Positions 24,359-33,012 of a stretch of DNA of 64,000 bases are shown piece by piece (position 1 is the stretch's first letter; each line of letters starts with the position of its first letter). The stretch covers positions 1 to 64,000 of the forward strand of contig CAYYPL010000001.1 in NCBI GenBank assembly GCA_964473555.1, in the 5' to 3' direction. The translations under genes were made by a program, and so were the position numbers. The notes beneath the pieces are model-generated. The model saw only the letters and a program-made list of their open reading frames with translations, had not been told where the DNA came from and ran no database searches. This DNA comes from UBA11400 sp964473555 (GTDB lineage: Bacteria; Bacteroidota; Rhodothermia; Balneolales; HLUCCA01).

Positions 24359-27300
24359 ATGACACGGAAGTCATTTTTGTTGCTTGGTTTGATCTCCGGT
24401 ATTACCATTTCTGCAATGGCCCAATCCGGAGTGTATGTCGATCCGAACAAGAGTAATCGTCAGTGGCGGTCGACTTTTAACGTGGCGGGAAACGACGTAG
24501 AGTCGATCATCACCAATTACGGTACCATCGGACGCGGTAATGAAAGTATTAACCAGGCGGGTGTCTGGCCACGCGGAACAGGACACGGTCACCTTCACGA
24601 AATGACTGGTTGGATTGCTTCCAATGTGAGGTATCCCAACGGACAAACACAGGTTATGGTAAGTGATGGTTACCGGGACTCTGGTGAGACGATTGATCCG
24701 GTAACCGGAATCGAGTGGAAATTTCAGCCGGTACCAGGTTATCTCAACCGGGATATTTCAAATCCGCAGATTGCCAATTCTCAGAATCCGAACAGCTGGC
24801 CTGCCTCCTGGCCGGGACGTGATGCCACCTGGGATGGTGCCTGGAACGGGTTCTTCGGACTTAACCAGTTCAATGCCGATCAGGAAGTCTTCTATGTAAT
24901 GGATGACTTCTGGAACCGCGAATATCCATTTTATCCCGATGCCCGGGACTCGACCAAGCGCGGAATGGGTGTTCAGGTTAATGTGAGATTGTTTCAGTGG
25001 AGCCAGGCCCTGGCAAAGGACATTTTGTTCATGCAGTATGAAGTAACCAATACTTCCACGACCAATTATACCTACAACATGAACGATAACCCGATCTTTT
25101 TTGGGGGATATACCGATGTGAATCCATCCGGATCAGGTGCCAGTGATGACGCAGCGGCTTTCAATCGTCCGACCAACATTGTCTATGGCTGGTCTGCTAC
25201 CGGAGTAGGACTATGGTCCCAGTTCAGAGAAATCCCGCCGGGATATATTGGCTGGAAGTATCTGGAGAGTCCTGGAATTGCGGTTGATGGGGTGGATAAC
25301 GACAATGACGGGCTCATCGATGAGCGACGTGACAATGATGCCGGAGCCTATGTATTTGGACCGTGTGGAATCTACGCCGAGCCCCAGTTCCGTTGGGAAG
25401 GGGATGAAAACTGTAACTGGAATCCTGAGATTGACGATGTTGGTTCTGATGGAATCGGGCCACTGGACCCCAATTATCCGGGTCCCGATGCGAATGGAAC
25501 CGAAGGGAATGGTCGTCCGGATCAGGGAGAACCGAACTTTGGGCGTCTGGATAAGAATGAGTCGGATCAAATCGGTTTGACTTCGTTCTATGCCCCATTG
25601 TTTGGTACGGTCAACATCAACAACGAAGAGCAGATGTGGCCACGCATGCAACCTGGATTCTTTGATATCCCTCAGCAGGCGGTTAACCAGTACTGGATCT
25701 TTGCATCCGGACCGTTTACCCTCGTTGCCGGACAAACCGAGCGTTTTTCAACCAGCTTCGTTTTTGGTGGTAATGAACGCGAGATGTTCAGAAATGCCCA
25801 GGTCGCTCAACGTATCTACGACGCCGATTACCGGTTCGCACGTCCACCATTACCTCCACGTCTTACCGCTATTCCTGGCGACGGACGTGTAGTTCTGCAG
25901 TGGGATGCAGTTGCAGAACTCTCATTTGATCCCATTTACTCGTTCGATTTTGAAGGCTACAGAGTTATCAAAGCAACCGATCCCGGTTTTCGGGATGCTA
26001 AAGATATTACAGACGCCCTGGGAACACCCCGTTACAAGGTTGCCATTGCCCAGTATGACTTGTTGAATGGTCTGACAGGTCCGCATCCTCTGCAGCTGGG
26101 TGAGGAAATCGAACAACCAACCGGTGTCCATTACTATATGGGCGACGATACCGGACTCCGTCATTATTATATCGACGAAGATGTGATCAACGGGCGAACC
26201 TATTACTATGCGGTGATATCCTATGACGCCGGATATGTTCCCGAGTTCTTTGACCAGGGTGTCTCGACGATTGAAAACGGATTCCCCATTTCGCCGTCTG
26301 AATCACCTGCATCGATAACCGTAACGAACGGCGTTGTCACATCTTTCGCACCCAATACCGCCGCTGCACGACCAAATACCCAGCCAAGTGATCTGGTTGA
26401 GGGTTCTCTGGAGACCGACGGACAGGATCGGATTACCAAAACCAGTGGGGTGTCTACTGCAACGGTAAGAGCCATTTCTGTATCACCGCAACTCTTCGAA
26501 GATGAGAGATTTACGATCACATTCGAAGACGAACCGCGTCGGGCTCCGGTTGAATTGACCACCAAAACCTACACAGTCACCGATGATCTTGGAAACGTCC
26601 TCATTGATAAAGAGCCCGTACCACAGACGTTGGCTGGTACGTATCAGTCCACCTGGACCCATGAACTCTTACCCAAAGGGTTCATCCTCCTGTTCGAAAA
26701 TGAGCAGCCGAGTCTGTCAAACACCCAGCAAAACTCCGGATTTGTAAGTGGGAGTAAGTCAAATGTATTCACACGGGTGACAAATGTCCCGTCGTTTACT
26801 TATCCGGATGGAGTTATCTGGCCAGTTTCGGTCGTAATTGAGTTTTTTGATCCAGCCGGGGAGCCCGTAGATACGCATTTTACCTCTACTACCGGCCGTA
26901 TCCGCAACCGAAGCTTCTTCAAAGTGTACGAAGAGGGTACCGGGAATAGGGTGAAGCATATCCTGGTTGAACCCACATCGGCGAACCGTGGTAACGGGAC
27001 CATCGAGATCGGTGAATCTATCCAGCTGGCATTTAACGACGATCCAAACAACATACGCCTCACGCAGGCCTGGCAGATCAGTTTCGAGCGACCGGTGAAC
27101 TCAGACGGAATCGAATTGACCGACGAGCAGGTCGTTTTGCCCCAGCCTGGAGATAAGTTTGTCCTGCGATCACGCATTCCGTTTACCTCGCGCGATAGCT
27201 ATGCTTTTTCCAGTCGAGCCCGGGTGGCGAATCCCAACGCAGATGAGACGCTACTTGATCAAATCAAGGTAGTACCCAATCCATATGTGGCTGCGACCAT

Positions 27301-27553
27301 CACCGAAGGTCGTCCGTTTCTGCAAGGTCGGGGGGAACGCCGAATTGAATTCCGAAATCTCCCATCTTCCAGCACGATCCGTATTTACTCCGTCAGCGGA
27401 ACCTTTGTGCGTCAGCTTGATGAAAGCAGTGGGTACGCGGTTTGGGACCTTCGGACCAAGGACAATCTGGAAGCTTCGTTTGGCCTGTACTTTTATCATG
27501 TTGAGGCTCCGGGTATTGGCGAAAAAGTGGGCAAGTTTGCGATTATTAACTGA
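24359..27553 (+). CDS. Large secreted beta-rich protein, possible receptor partner
   Basis: A 1064-aa exported protein of unknown function. The ATG at 24359 gives a clean signal peptide ('MTRKSFLLLGLISGITISAM', cut after 'AQ'); in-frame ATGs up to 75 bp upstream only add residues before it. Around residues 308-325 there is a calcium-binding-like Asp-rich loop ('VDNDNDGLIDERRDND'). A fibronectin-like stretch follows ('RLTAIPGDGRVVLQWDAVAE'), and the C-terminus ('VVPNPYVAAT' ... 'GLYFYHVEAPG', ending 'GKFAIIN') resembles a FlgD-Ig/T9SS-type beta-sandwich but lacks the YPNPFNP motif. The gene sits between receptor and PorV-like genes, 7 bp before the latter. It may replace SusD as the surface glycan-binding lid (inference). 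Confidence 0.7.
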   Translation: MTRKSFLLLGLISGITISAMAQSGVYVDPNKSNRQWRSTFNVAGNDVESIITNYGTIGRGNESINQAGVWPRGTGHGHLHEMTGWIASNVRYPNGQTQVMVSDGYRDSGETIDPVTGIEWKFQPVPGYLNRDISNPQIANSQNPNSWPASWPGRDATWDGAWNGFFGLNQFNADQEVFYVMDDFWNREYPFYPDARDSTKRGMGVQVNVRLFQWSQALAKDILFMQYEVTNTSTTNYTYNMNDNPIFFGGYTDVNPSGSGASDDAAAFNRPTNIVYGWSATGVGLWSQFREIPPGYIGWKYLESPGIAVDGVDNDNDGLIDERRDNDAGAYVFGPCGIYAEPQFRWEGDENCNWNPEIDDVGSDGIGPLDPNYPGPDANGTEGNGRPDQGEPNFGRLDKNESDQIGLTSFYAPLFGTVNINNEEQMWPRMQPGFFDIPQQAVNQYWIFASGPFTLVAGQTERFSTSFVFGGNEREMFRNAQVAQRIYDADYRFARPPLPPRLTAIPGDGRVVLQWDAVAELSFDPIYSFDFEGYRVIKATDPGFRDAKDITDALGTPRYKVAIAQYDLLNGLTGPHPLQLGEEIEQPTGVHYYMGDDTGLRHYYIDEDVINGRTYYYAVISYDAGYVPEFFDQGVSTIENGFPISPSESPASITVTNGVVTSFAPNTAAARPNTQPSDLVEGSLETDGQDRITKTSGVSTATVRAISVSPQLFEDERFTITFEDEPRRAPVELTTKTYTVTDDLGNVLIDKEPVPQTLAGTYQSTWTHELLPKGFILLFENEQPSLSNTQQNSGFVSGSKSNVFTRVTNVPSFTYPDGVIWPVSVVIEFFDPAGEPVDTHFTSTTGRIRNRSFFKVYEEGTGNRVKHILVEPTSANRGNGTIEIGESIQLAFNDDPNNIRLTQAWQISFERPVNSDGIELTDEQVVLPQPGDKFVLRSRIPFTSRDSYAFSSRARVANPNADETLLDQIKVVPNPYVAATITEGRPFLQGRGERRIEFRNLPSSSTIRIYSVSGTFVRQLDESSGYAVWDLRTKDNLEASFGLYFYHVEAPGIGEKVGKFAIIN

Positions 27554-27560
27554 TGCGAAT

Positions 27561-28562
27561 ATGAAAACGATACTTAAACTCATTTTAGTTGTTTTGTTGG
27601 CATCGCCGATCGTGGTCTATGCCCAGTCGAAAGTGGGAACCACGGCAGGTGGGTTCCTGGAAATTGGTACCGGAGCTCGTGGTGTTGGTATGGGCGAGAC
27701 GCTGGTAGCCGCCAGTAACGACGTAAATTCGCTGTACTGGAATCCAGCGGGAATCACTTCGATCCGTGGCGGACAAGCCGGATTTCATCATACGACCTGG
27801 ATTGCCGGGACTTCACTCAATTATGCTGCTATCGCTATGGAAGTGCCTAATGTGGCACATTTCGGCGCCCAGGTCTATATTTTCGATTCCGGTGAAATGG
27901 AGGTTACCGATATTCTGTTCCCAGACGGAACAGGAGAGAACTTCAAGGTACAGGACATCATGATCGGGCTGACTGCCGCGCGTCAGCTTACCGACCGATT
28001 CTCTATCGGGGGTAGTGTGAAATACATCCAGTCAACCATTTGGCGGATGTCTGCTAGCACCGTTGGACTGGATTTAGGCATGCAGTACGATACTCCACTC
28101 AAAAACCTCCGACTTGGATTCAATATCTCCAACTTTGGCGGTGAAATGATGCTCTTCGGGGATAATACTGCCCGAAGAATTGACCTGGACCCCTCAGCAG
28201 ATGGAACCAACGACGGTATCCTGGCTAACCTGGCATTACGTTCCTGGGATTTACCCCTAACGTTTCGGCTGGGTTTCGCCTATTCGCTGTTAAACACTAC
28301 CAACCACTCTTTTCTGATTGTCACGGATGCCCTGTATCCGAATAACAACGATGCTTATGTGAACGCCGGACTGGAATACGGCTTCGCCAAACTGCTTTTT
28401 GTTCGTGCTGGCATGAGCCAGTTGCTTCTTGCCGATGCAGAAGGGAATCTGCGTCTGGGATTCGGAATTCACCTTGCCGATCGTATCAAAGCCGATTTTG
28501 CCTGGTCTGACCGTGGCATACTCGGAAGTACCAACATGATTGGCGTTGCCGTGAATTTCTAA
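27561..28562 (+). CDS. PorV/PorQ-like outer-membrane beta-barrel protein
   Basis: A 333-aa protein with a signal peptide ending 'PIVVYAQ' and the family start 'GGFLEIGTGARGVGMGETLV', followed by 'NDVNSLYWNPAGI', typical of the PorV/PorQ (UPF0164-like, FadL-related) barrel family. The C-terminus 'MIGVAVNF' fits an outer-membrane barrel. PorV is a shuttle component of the T9SS attachment complex; copies inside substrate operons may serve particular secreted partners. The frame is open further upstream, but that stretch shadows the preceding gene. It starts 7 bp after the large secreted protein, suggesting they work together. Confidence 0.85.
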   Translation: MKTILKLILVVLLASPIVVYAQSKVGTTAGGFLEIGTGARGVGMGETLVAASNDVNSLYWNPAGITSIRGGQAGFHHTTWIAGTSLNYAAIAMEVPNVAHFGAQVYIFDSGEMEVTDILFPDGTGENFKVQDIMIGLTAARQLTDRFSIGGSVKYIQSTIWRMSASTVGLDLGMQYDTPLKNLRLGFNISNFGGEMMLFGDNTARRIDLDPSADGTNDGILANLALRSWDLPLTFRLGFAYSLLNTTNHSFLIVTDALYPNNNDAYVNAGLEYGFAKLLFVRAGMSQLLLADAEGNLRLGFGIHLADRIKADFAWSDRGILGSTNMIGVAVNF

Positions 28563-28579
28563 AACGACACACGGGAAAT

Positions 28580-29683
28580 ATGATTTTAGACGATACCTCC
28601 GAAAAACTATACAACCAGGTCGCCGATGACCTGAAATCACGCATTCTGCGTATGGACTTTGGTCCCGAAGGGAGACTACCCAATTTCAAAGACCTTACAG
28701 AAGAGTATGGCGTGAGTATGTCGACCATCAAAAAGTCGATGCAATTACTCAGCGACCAGAATCTGGTGGTTTCCAGGGTCGGTAGAGGCACGTATGCCCA
28801 TATCAATGCGGCAGCGAGTTCTCCCATACGGTCCAAATTACAAACAGATCACATCGGGTTGCTCATTCGCGACCTCGATGGTCCGTACTTCTCTGGCATC
28901 TACCAGGGCCTATCGGAAACGGCCCGAAAATTCGACAAACGCCTCATGGTAACCTTGTCTGTCAATGATCAGCAGCAGGAGGATTCTATGTACCAGATGC
29001 TGATCGGCCAGTCTGACGGTCTGCTTGTGACCACCACGCGTAAATCACTCTACGGGATTTCCATTTTTGAGAAGATGGTCAAGTTGAAATTTCCATTCGT
29101 GATATTGCACGACGTGTATGACACCCCAACCTATTGCTTTGATGTCGACAACTACAAAGGTGGTAGACTGGCCGCTCGTCAGTTGATGTCTCACAACATT
29201 CAAAAATTTGCGGTAATCGTAGGTGAAATCGGATACCGGGTTGATGATATGCGTCTGCAAGGATTCATCGATGAACTTCGTGATGGGGGCGTGTCGATAG
29301 ACAGGGATTGTTTTGTGCTTCGTGCCTCCCTGGGTAGTGAAACCACCGCATTTGATGAAGGGTATAAACTTGGCATGAGCCTGGATATCGCTCAGATCGG
29401 ATTCGAAGGGGTGTTTCTGTTCAACGATCTGATTGCCATGGGATTCCAGAAAGCACTGATAGAACGGGGATATTCAATCCCCAAAGATATTAAAGTCATC
29501 GGATTCGATAATATCGACCGATGCTCCGAAGCCCGCATTCCATTGACTACCATATCGGTACCTCGGCGCGAAATCGGACAGTTAGCCTTGACTAAAGTCC
29601 ACGAAATCATAGAATCTAAACTGGATTGTCAGCCGGAACGGGTCCTGCTCGAACCTACCCTGGTAATTCGTCATTCGGCCTGA
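28580..29683 (+). CDS. GntR-family regulator with LacI-type sugar-binding domain
   Basis: A 367-aa regulator. Residues 1-~75 are a GntR winged helix ('LYNQVADDLKSRILRMDFG', 'LTEEYGVSMSTIKKSMQLL', 'VVSRVGRGTYA'). Residues ~90-360 are a periplasmic-binding-protein-like effector domain of LacI/AraR type ('HIGLLIRDLDGPYFSGIYQG', 'DNYKGGRLAARQLM', 'VFLFNDLIAMGFQKALIERG', 'IKVIGFDNID'). This is the AraR architecture: a repressor released by a sugar. It is the fifth gene of the rightward operon, so its own synthesis should be autoregulated. The inverted repeats at 19095-19332 are its likely operators. Confidence 0.93.
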   Translation: MILDDTSEKLYNQVADDLKSRILRMDFGPEGRLPNFKDLTEEYGVSMSTIKKSMQLLSDQNLVVSRVGRGTYAHINAAASSPIRSKLQTDHIGLLIRDLDGPYFSGIYQGLSETARKFDKRLMVTLSVNDQQQEDSMYQMLIGQSDGLLVTTTRKSLYGISIFEKMVKLKFPFVILHDVYDTPTYCFDVDNYKGGRLAARQLMSHNIQKFAVIVGEIGYRVDDMRLQGFIDELRDGGVSIDRDCFVLRASLGSETTAFDEGYKLGMSLDIAQIGFEGVFLFNDLIAMGFQKALIERGYSIPKDIKVIGFDNIDRCSEARIPLTTISVPRREIGQLALTKVHEIIESKLDCQPERVLLEPTLVIRHSA

Positions 29684-30912
29684 TGATGAAACATAATCAC
29701 ATATCGATGTTGGCCTTGGTCCTTATGGGTAGCGTATTCTGGGCTTGCACACAGCGTGCTCCCGTAACCGAGCCTGTTCGTGAAATGCGCGGCGTATGGA
29801 TTACCAACGTCGATAGCGAAGTCCTGTTCGACAGTACCTCGATTGTCGAGGCGATGGACTACCTGGCCGACCGAGGGTTTAACCTTGTTTTCCCTGTGGT
29901 CTGGAACAAGGGCTATACACTGTATCCAAGTGATGTCATGGTCGAGTATTTCGGAGATGACTACCGAATCGATCCGTTGTTTGCCCAACAGGGGCGTGAT
30001 CCCCTGGCCGAGCTCATCAAAGCAGCTCACGATCGTGGAATGGAAGTCATGCCCTGGTTCGAATTCGGATTTTCCAGCTCCTATCAGGATAACGGAGGGC
30101 ATATTCTGGCCCGTTATCCGCATTGGGCCGCCAAGGATGTAAATGGTGGCCTTTTGACCAAAAACGGTTTCGAGTGGATGAACGGAATCCATCCCGAAGT
30201 CCAGGATTTCATGCTGGCGCTCATCAAAGAGACCATCAAAAACTACAAGGTGGATGGAATCCAGGGCGACGATCGTCTGCCTGCCATGCCATCCGAGGGT
30301 GGATACGATGAGTACACCCGAGCGCTCTACCTGGCTGAAACCGGACTTGAAGTGCCCTCTGATCCACGCGAACCTGCATTTTTACAGTGGAAAGCGGATA
30401 AACTTTCCGATTTCGGAGGACGACTGTACAGCATGGTGAAATCACATGATCCCGGACTCATTGTTTCCCTGTCGCCGAGTGTGTATCCTTGGTCGAAAGA
30501 CGAGTACCTGCAGGATTATCCCGAATGGATTCGACGCAAACAGGTCGACATCCTGCATCCCCAGGCCTATCGCTACGAAATCGAACGGTATACGTCCACG
30601 GTACAGGAGGTCGCTTTTTACTCAGGATTACTACCTGATTCGACCGGACAACGCTACGTAGATACCGGGAATGTATTTGTTGCTCCGGGCGTGCTGGTGA
30701 AGGCGGGTCCGCGATATAACGGACCCGCGTACGTGATCGAAGCCCTGAGAGTCCATAGAGAACTAGGATTCCACGGCGAGATCTACTTTTTCTACGAAGG
30801 ATTACATCACAACAACCAACATCTGGCAGATTCCCTGTATACCCATTATTACCATGTACCCGCAGTGTTGCCCTGGCGTGACACCCCGAAGTACGCCAGA
30901 ATTGCAGAATAA
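29683..30912 (+). CDS. GHL10/DUF187-type glycoside hydrolase-like lipoprotein
   Basis: A 409-aa protein of the GH10-like (GHL10, formerly DUF187) family. The signal peptide ends in the lipobox 'VFWAC' (Cys22), followed by 'REMRGVWITNVDSEVLFD', the family's first strand. Further marks are 'GFNLVFPVVWNKGYTLYPS', 'GRDPLAELIKAAHDRGMEV', 'PWFEFGF', 'VDGIQGDDRLPAMPSEGGYD', 'VSLSPSVYPWSKDEYLQDYP' and 'FFYEGLHHNN'. The activity of GHL10 enzymes is poorly defined. Its start overlaps the last base of the regulator's stop (TGATG). It is a paralogue of the next gene but is lipid-anchored and lacks extra domains. Confidence 0.87.
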   Translation: MMKHNHISMLALVLMGSVFWACTQRAPVTEPVREMRGVWITNVDSEVLFDSTSIVEAMDYLADRGFNLVFPVVWNKGYTLYPSDVMVEYFGDDYRIDPLFAQQGRDPLAELIKAAHDRGMEVMPWFEFGFSSSYQDNGGHILARYPHWAAKDVNGGLLTKNGFEWMNGIHPEVQDFMLALIKETIKNYKVDGIQGDDRLPAMPSEGGYDEYTRALYLAETGLEVPSDPREPAFLQWKADKLSDFGGRLYSMVKSHDPGLIVSLSPSVYPWSKDEYLQDYPEWIRRKQVDILHPQAYRYEIERYTSTVQEVAFYSGLLPDSTGQRYVDTGNVFVAPGVLVKAGPRYNGPAYVIEALRVHRELGFHGEIYFFYEGLHHNNQHLADSLYTHYYHVPAVLPWRDTPKYARIAE

Positions 30913-30927
30913 CCTCATCCAACTGTT

Positions 30928-32991
30928 TTGAACGCACAACGATCTACATACAATCTCACTAAAACATGGCTGCAAAAGCTTGTTGAACTTACATTGATTG
31001 TGGCTGCTATACTACCAAAGAGTCCAGCAACGCTGAATGCTCAGTCCACAACAACCCAGGGCGCTGGTGCAGACTCCACCTTTGTTGATCCACATCCGTA
31101 TCTGGCACAGACTGATTTTGTGGAAGAAGTACGTGGGGTATGGGTCACCAACGTGGCCAGTAACGTGTTGTACAGTAAAGACGAAATTGCTCGTGCTATG
31201 GATTACCTGGCTGCGAACGGTATAAACGTGGTTTTTCCCGTAGTCTGGAACAAATCTGAGACTCAGTATCGAAGTCAGATTATGAAAGATCGTTTTGGCA
31301 TCGAAATTGAACGTGCATTCGAAACTCAGGGGCGGGATCCACTGGCCGAACTCATCGTGGAAGCACACCGGAATGGAATGGAAGTGATTCCTTGGTTCGA
31401 ATACGGATTTGCTGCCGCTTTTGGTGATCCGACCGGAGGTAGACTCGTGCAGCGTAATCCGCACTGGGCCTCACGCGACATCAACGGAAACATAGCCGAA
31501 CGTAACGGATTCTACTGGCTGAATGCACTGCACCCTGAAGTTCAGGATTTCATGAACAGTCTGATCCACGAAGTCATCGATAATTACGATGTAGATGGAA
31601 TCCAGGGCGACGACCGTCTGCCAGCTATGGCATCCAATGCTGGTTACGATGATTTTACCCGGGACCTGTACGCAAGTGAGCATAATGGTGCGCAACCACC
31701 GACTTTCAATACCAGCGATTGGTTGCTGTGGCGAGCTGACAAACTCACTAATTATTTAGGTCGGCTGTATCGTAGTGTAAAGGATAAAGACGAACATCTC
31801 ATCGTTTCGATGTCACCCAGTGTATATCGGTTTTCACTGGAGAACTACCTTCAGGACTCTCCCCGATGGCTCGATTCCATGTATGTGGATATGATCCACG
31901 ATCAAATGTACCGTTATGATGTACCTGCCTATCTGAACATACTTCAGGCCGCTCTTGGTCCTCGTCCAGGTTCTACGGGAGGCTATGTGAAACCGGTACA
32001 TCGAAACAAGCTTTTCCCGGGAATCATTGTGCGTGCAGGCAACCGTTTCGTGACTCCCGCCCAGGTGAGGCAAAAAATCGCCTACAATCGTCAGTATGGC
32101 ATCCATGGCGAGGTATTCTTCTTTTATGAGGGTATGGGAGCTGCGAATGACTACCTGGCAGACACCTTACGCACCTATTTCTACGATAAACCTGCCGTTT
32201 TACCGTTCCGGGAAGGGCTCAGAAGACGTCCACCCGGAACTATCGTCAATGAAACCGATGCCAGTGCGCAAAGAACAACGGGCTGGCAGGCTGTGATTCC
32301 GACTCAGACTCCACGCGGATACCGCGGTGTATCGCTACGTGCAGATGCAGGATCCAAAGCAGAGATTGGCTACACGATGAATGTGGAACATGATGCCTGG
32401 TACAACGTGTATGCCTACGTTCCGTATGACCAGGCAAATGCTTCGATAGCTACCGAGTCAGCTGTATACACGGTTTATTACAACAACGGCGCAGACTCGC
32501 TCATCACCCCGATTGACCAATCTGAATTCCGTAACCGGGGATGGATGCATATCGGTAACGTGTATCTGGAGGAAGGAGCCCAGGAGGTGGTCCGTATACG
32601 AGCCAGGGATGCCAGCGGAGGCGTTGTGTTCGCCGATGCGACCATGTTACTGATCGATCGCAAGAAATCGCCCGATGTTGAAATTCCACTTCCAACCTCA
32701 ATAGAGAATGCGGAAGAGCAACTTCCTAACGGAATTGCGCTACTCCCGGCTTACCCCAACCCATTTAATCCGACTACGACTCTCCGGTTTGAACTCGATA
32801 CCCCTCAACCTGTCCGGCTGGCCGTATATGACCTGCTTGGTCGGGAAGTCGCAGTTCTCATTGACCAATTTATGCCAGCCGGATTGCATCAGTCCAGATT
32901 CGATGCCACCGGACTCTCAAGTGGGTTGTATGTAACCCGACTTCAGGCAGGAAATCAGGTGTTGACCGACAAACTTATGCTCATCAAGTAA
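30928..32991 (+). CDS. GHL10/DUF187-type secreted enzyme with a C-terminal binding domain and T9SS sorting domain
   Basis: A 687-aa paralogue of the preceding protein. The catalytic-like domain (~45-430) starts 'EEVRGVWVTNVASNVLYS' and includes 'MEVIPWFEYGFAAAFGD' and 'VDGIQGDDRLPAMASNAGYD'. A beta-sandwich domain (~445-620, golvesin-C-like: 'AEIGYTMNVEHDAWYNVYAY', 'RGWMHIGNVYLEEGAQEVVR') and a T9SS sorting domain ('LLPAYPNPFNPTTTLRFEL' to 'LTDKLMLIK') follow. No ATG is available before the hydrophobic signal segment; the TTG at 30928 is the best start. This copy goes to the outside by T9SS while its paralogue is a lipoprotein, a two-site division of labour on one substrate. Confidence 0.85.
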   Translation: MNAQRSTYNLTKTWLQKLVELTLIVAAILPKSPATLNAQSTTTQGAGADSTFVDPHPYLAQTDFVEEVRGVWVTNVASNVLYSKDEIARAMDYLAANGINVVFPVVWNKSETQYRSQIMKDRFGIEIERAFETQGRDPLAELIVEAHRNGMEVIPWFEYGFAAAFGDPTGGRLVQRNPHWASRDINGNIAERNGFYWLNALHPEVQDFMNSLIHEVIDNYDVDGIQGDDRLPAMASNAGYDDFTRDLYASEHNGAQPPTFNTSDWLLWRADKLTNYLGRLYRSVKDKDEHLIVSMSPSVYRFSLENYLQDSPRWLDSMYVDMIHDQMYRYDVPAYLNILQAALGPRPGSTGGYVKPVHRNKLFPGIIVRAGNRFVTPAQVRQKIAYNRQYGIHGEVFFFYEGMGAANDYLADTLRTYFYDKPAVLPFREGLRRRPPGTIVNETDASAQRTTGWQAVIPTQTPRGYRGVSLRADAGSKAEIGYTMNVEHDAWYNVYAYVPYDQANASIATESAVYTVYYNNGADSLITPIDQSEFRNRGWMHIGNVYLEEGAQEVVRIRARDASGGVVFADATMLLIDRKKSPDVEIPLPTSIENAEEQLPNGIALLPAYPNPFNPTTTLRFELDTPQPVRLAVYDLLGREVAVLIDQFMPAGLHQSRFDATGLSSGLYVTRLQAGNQVLTDKLMLIK

Positions 32992-33012
32992 TCATCCAAA
33001 TCATCAACCTTT

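Noticed and set aside
27285..27560. Long N-terminal extension of the PorV-like protein
   Set aside because: It is an out-of-frame reading of the preceding gene's 3' end. A clean signal peptide starts at 27561.
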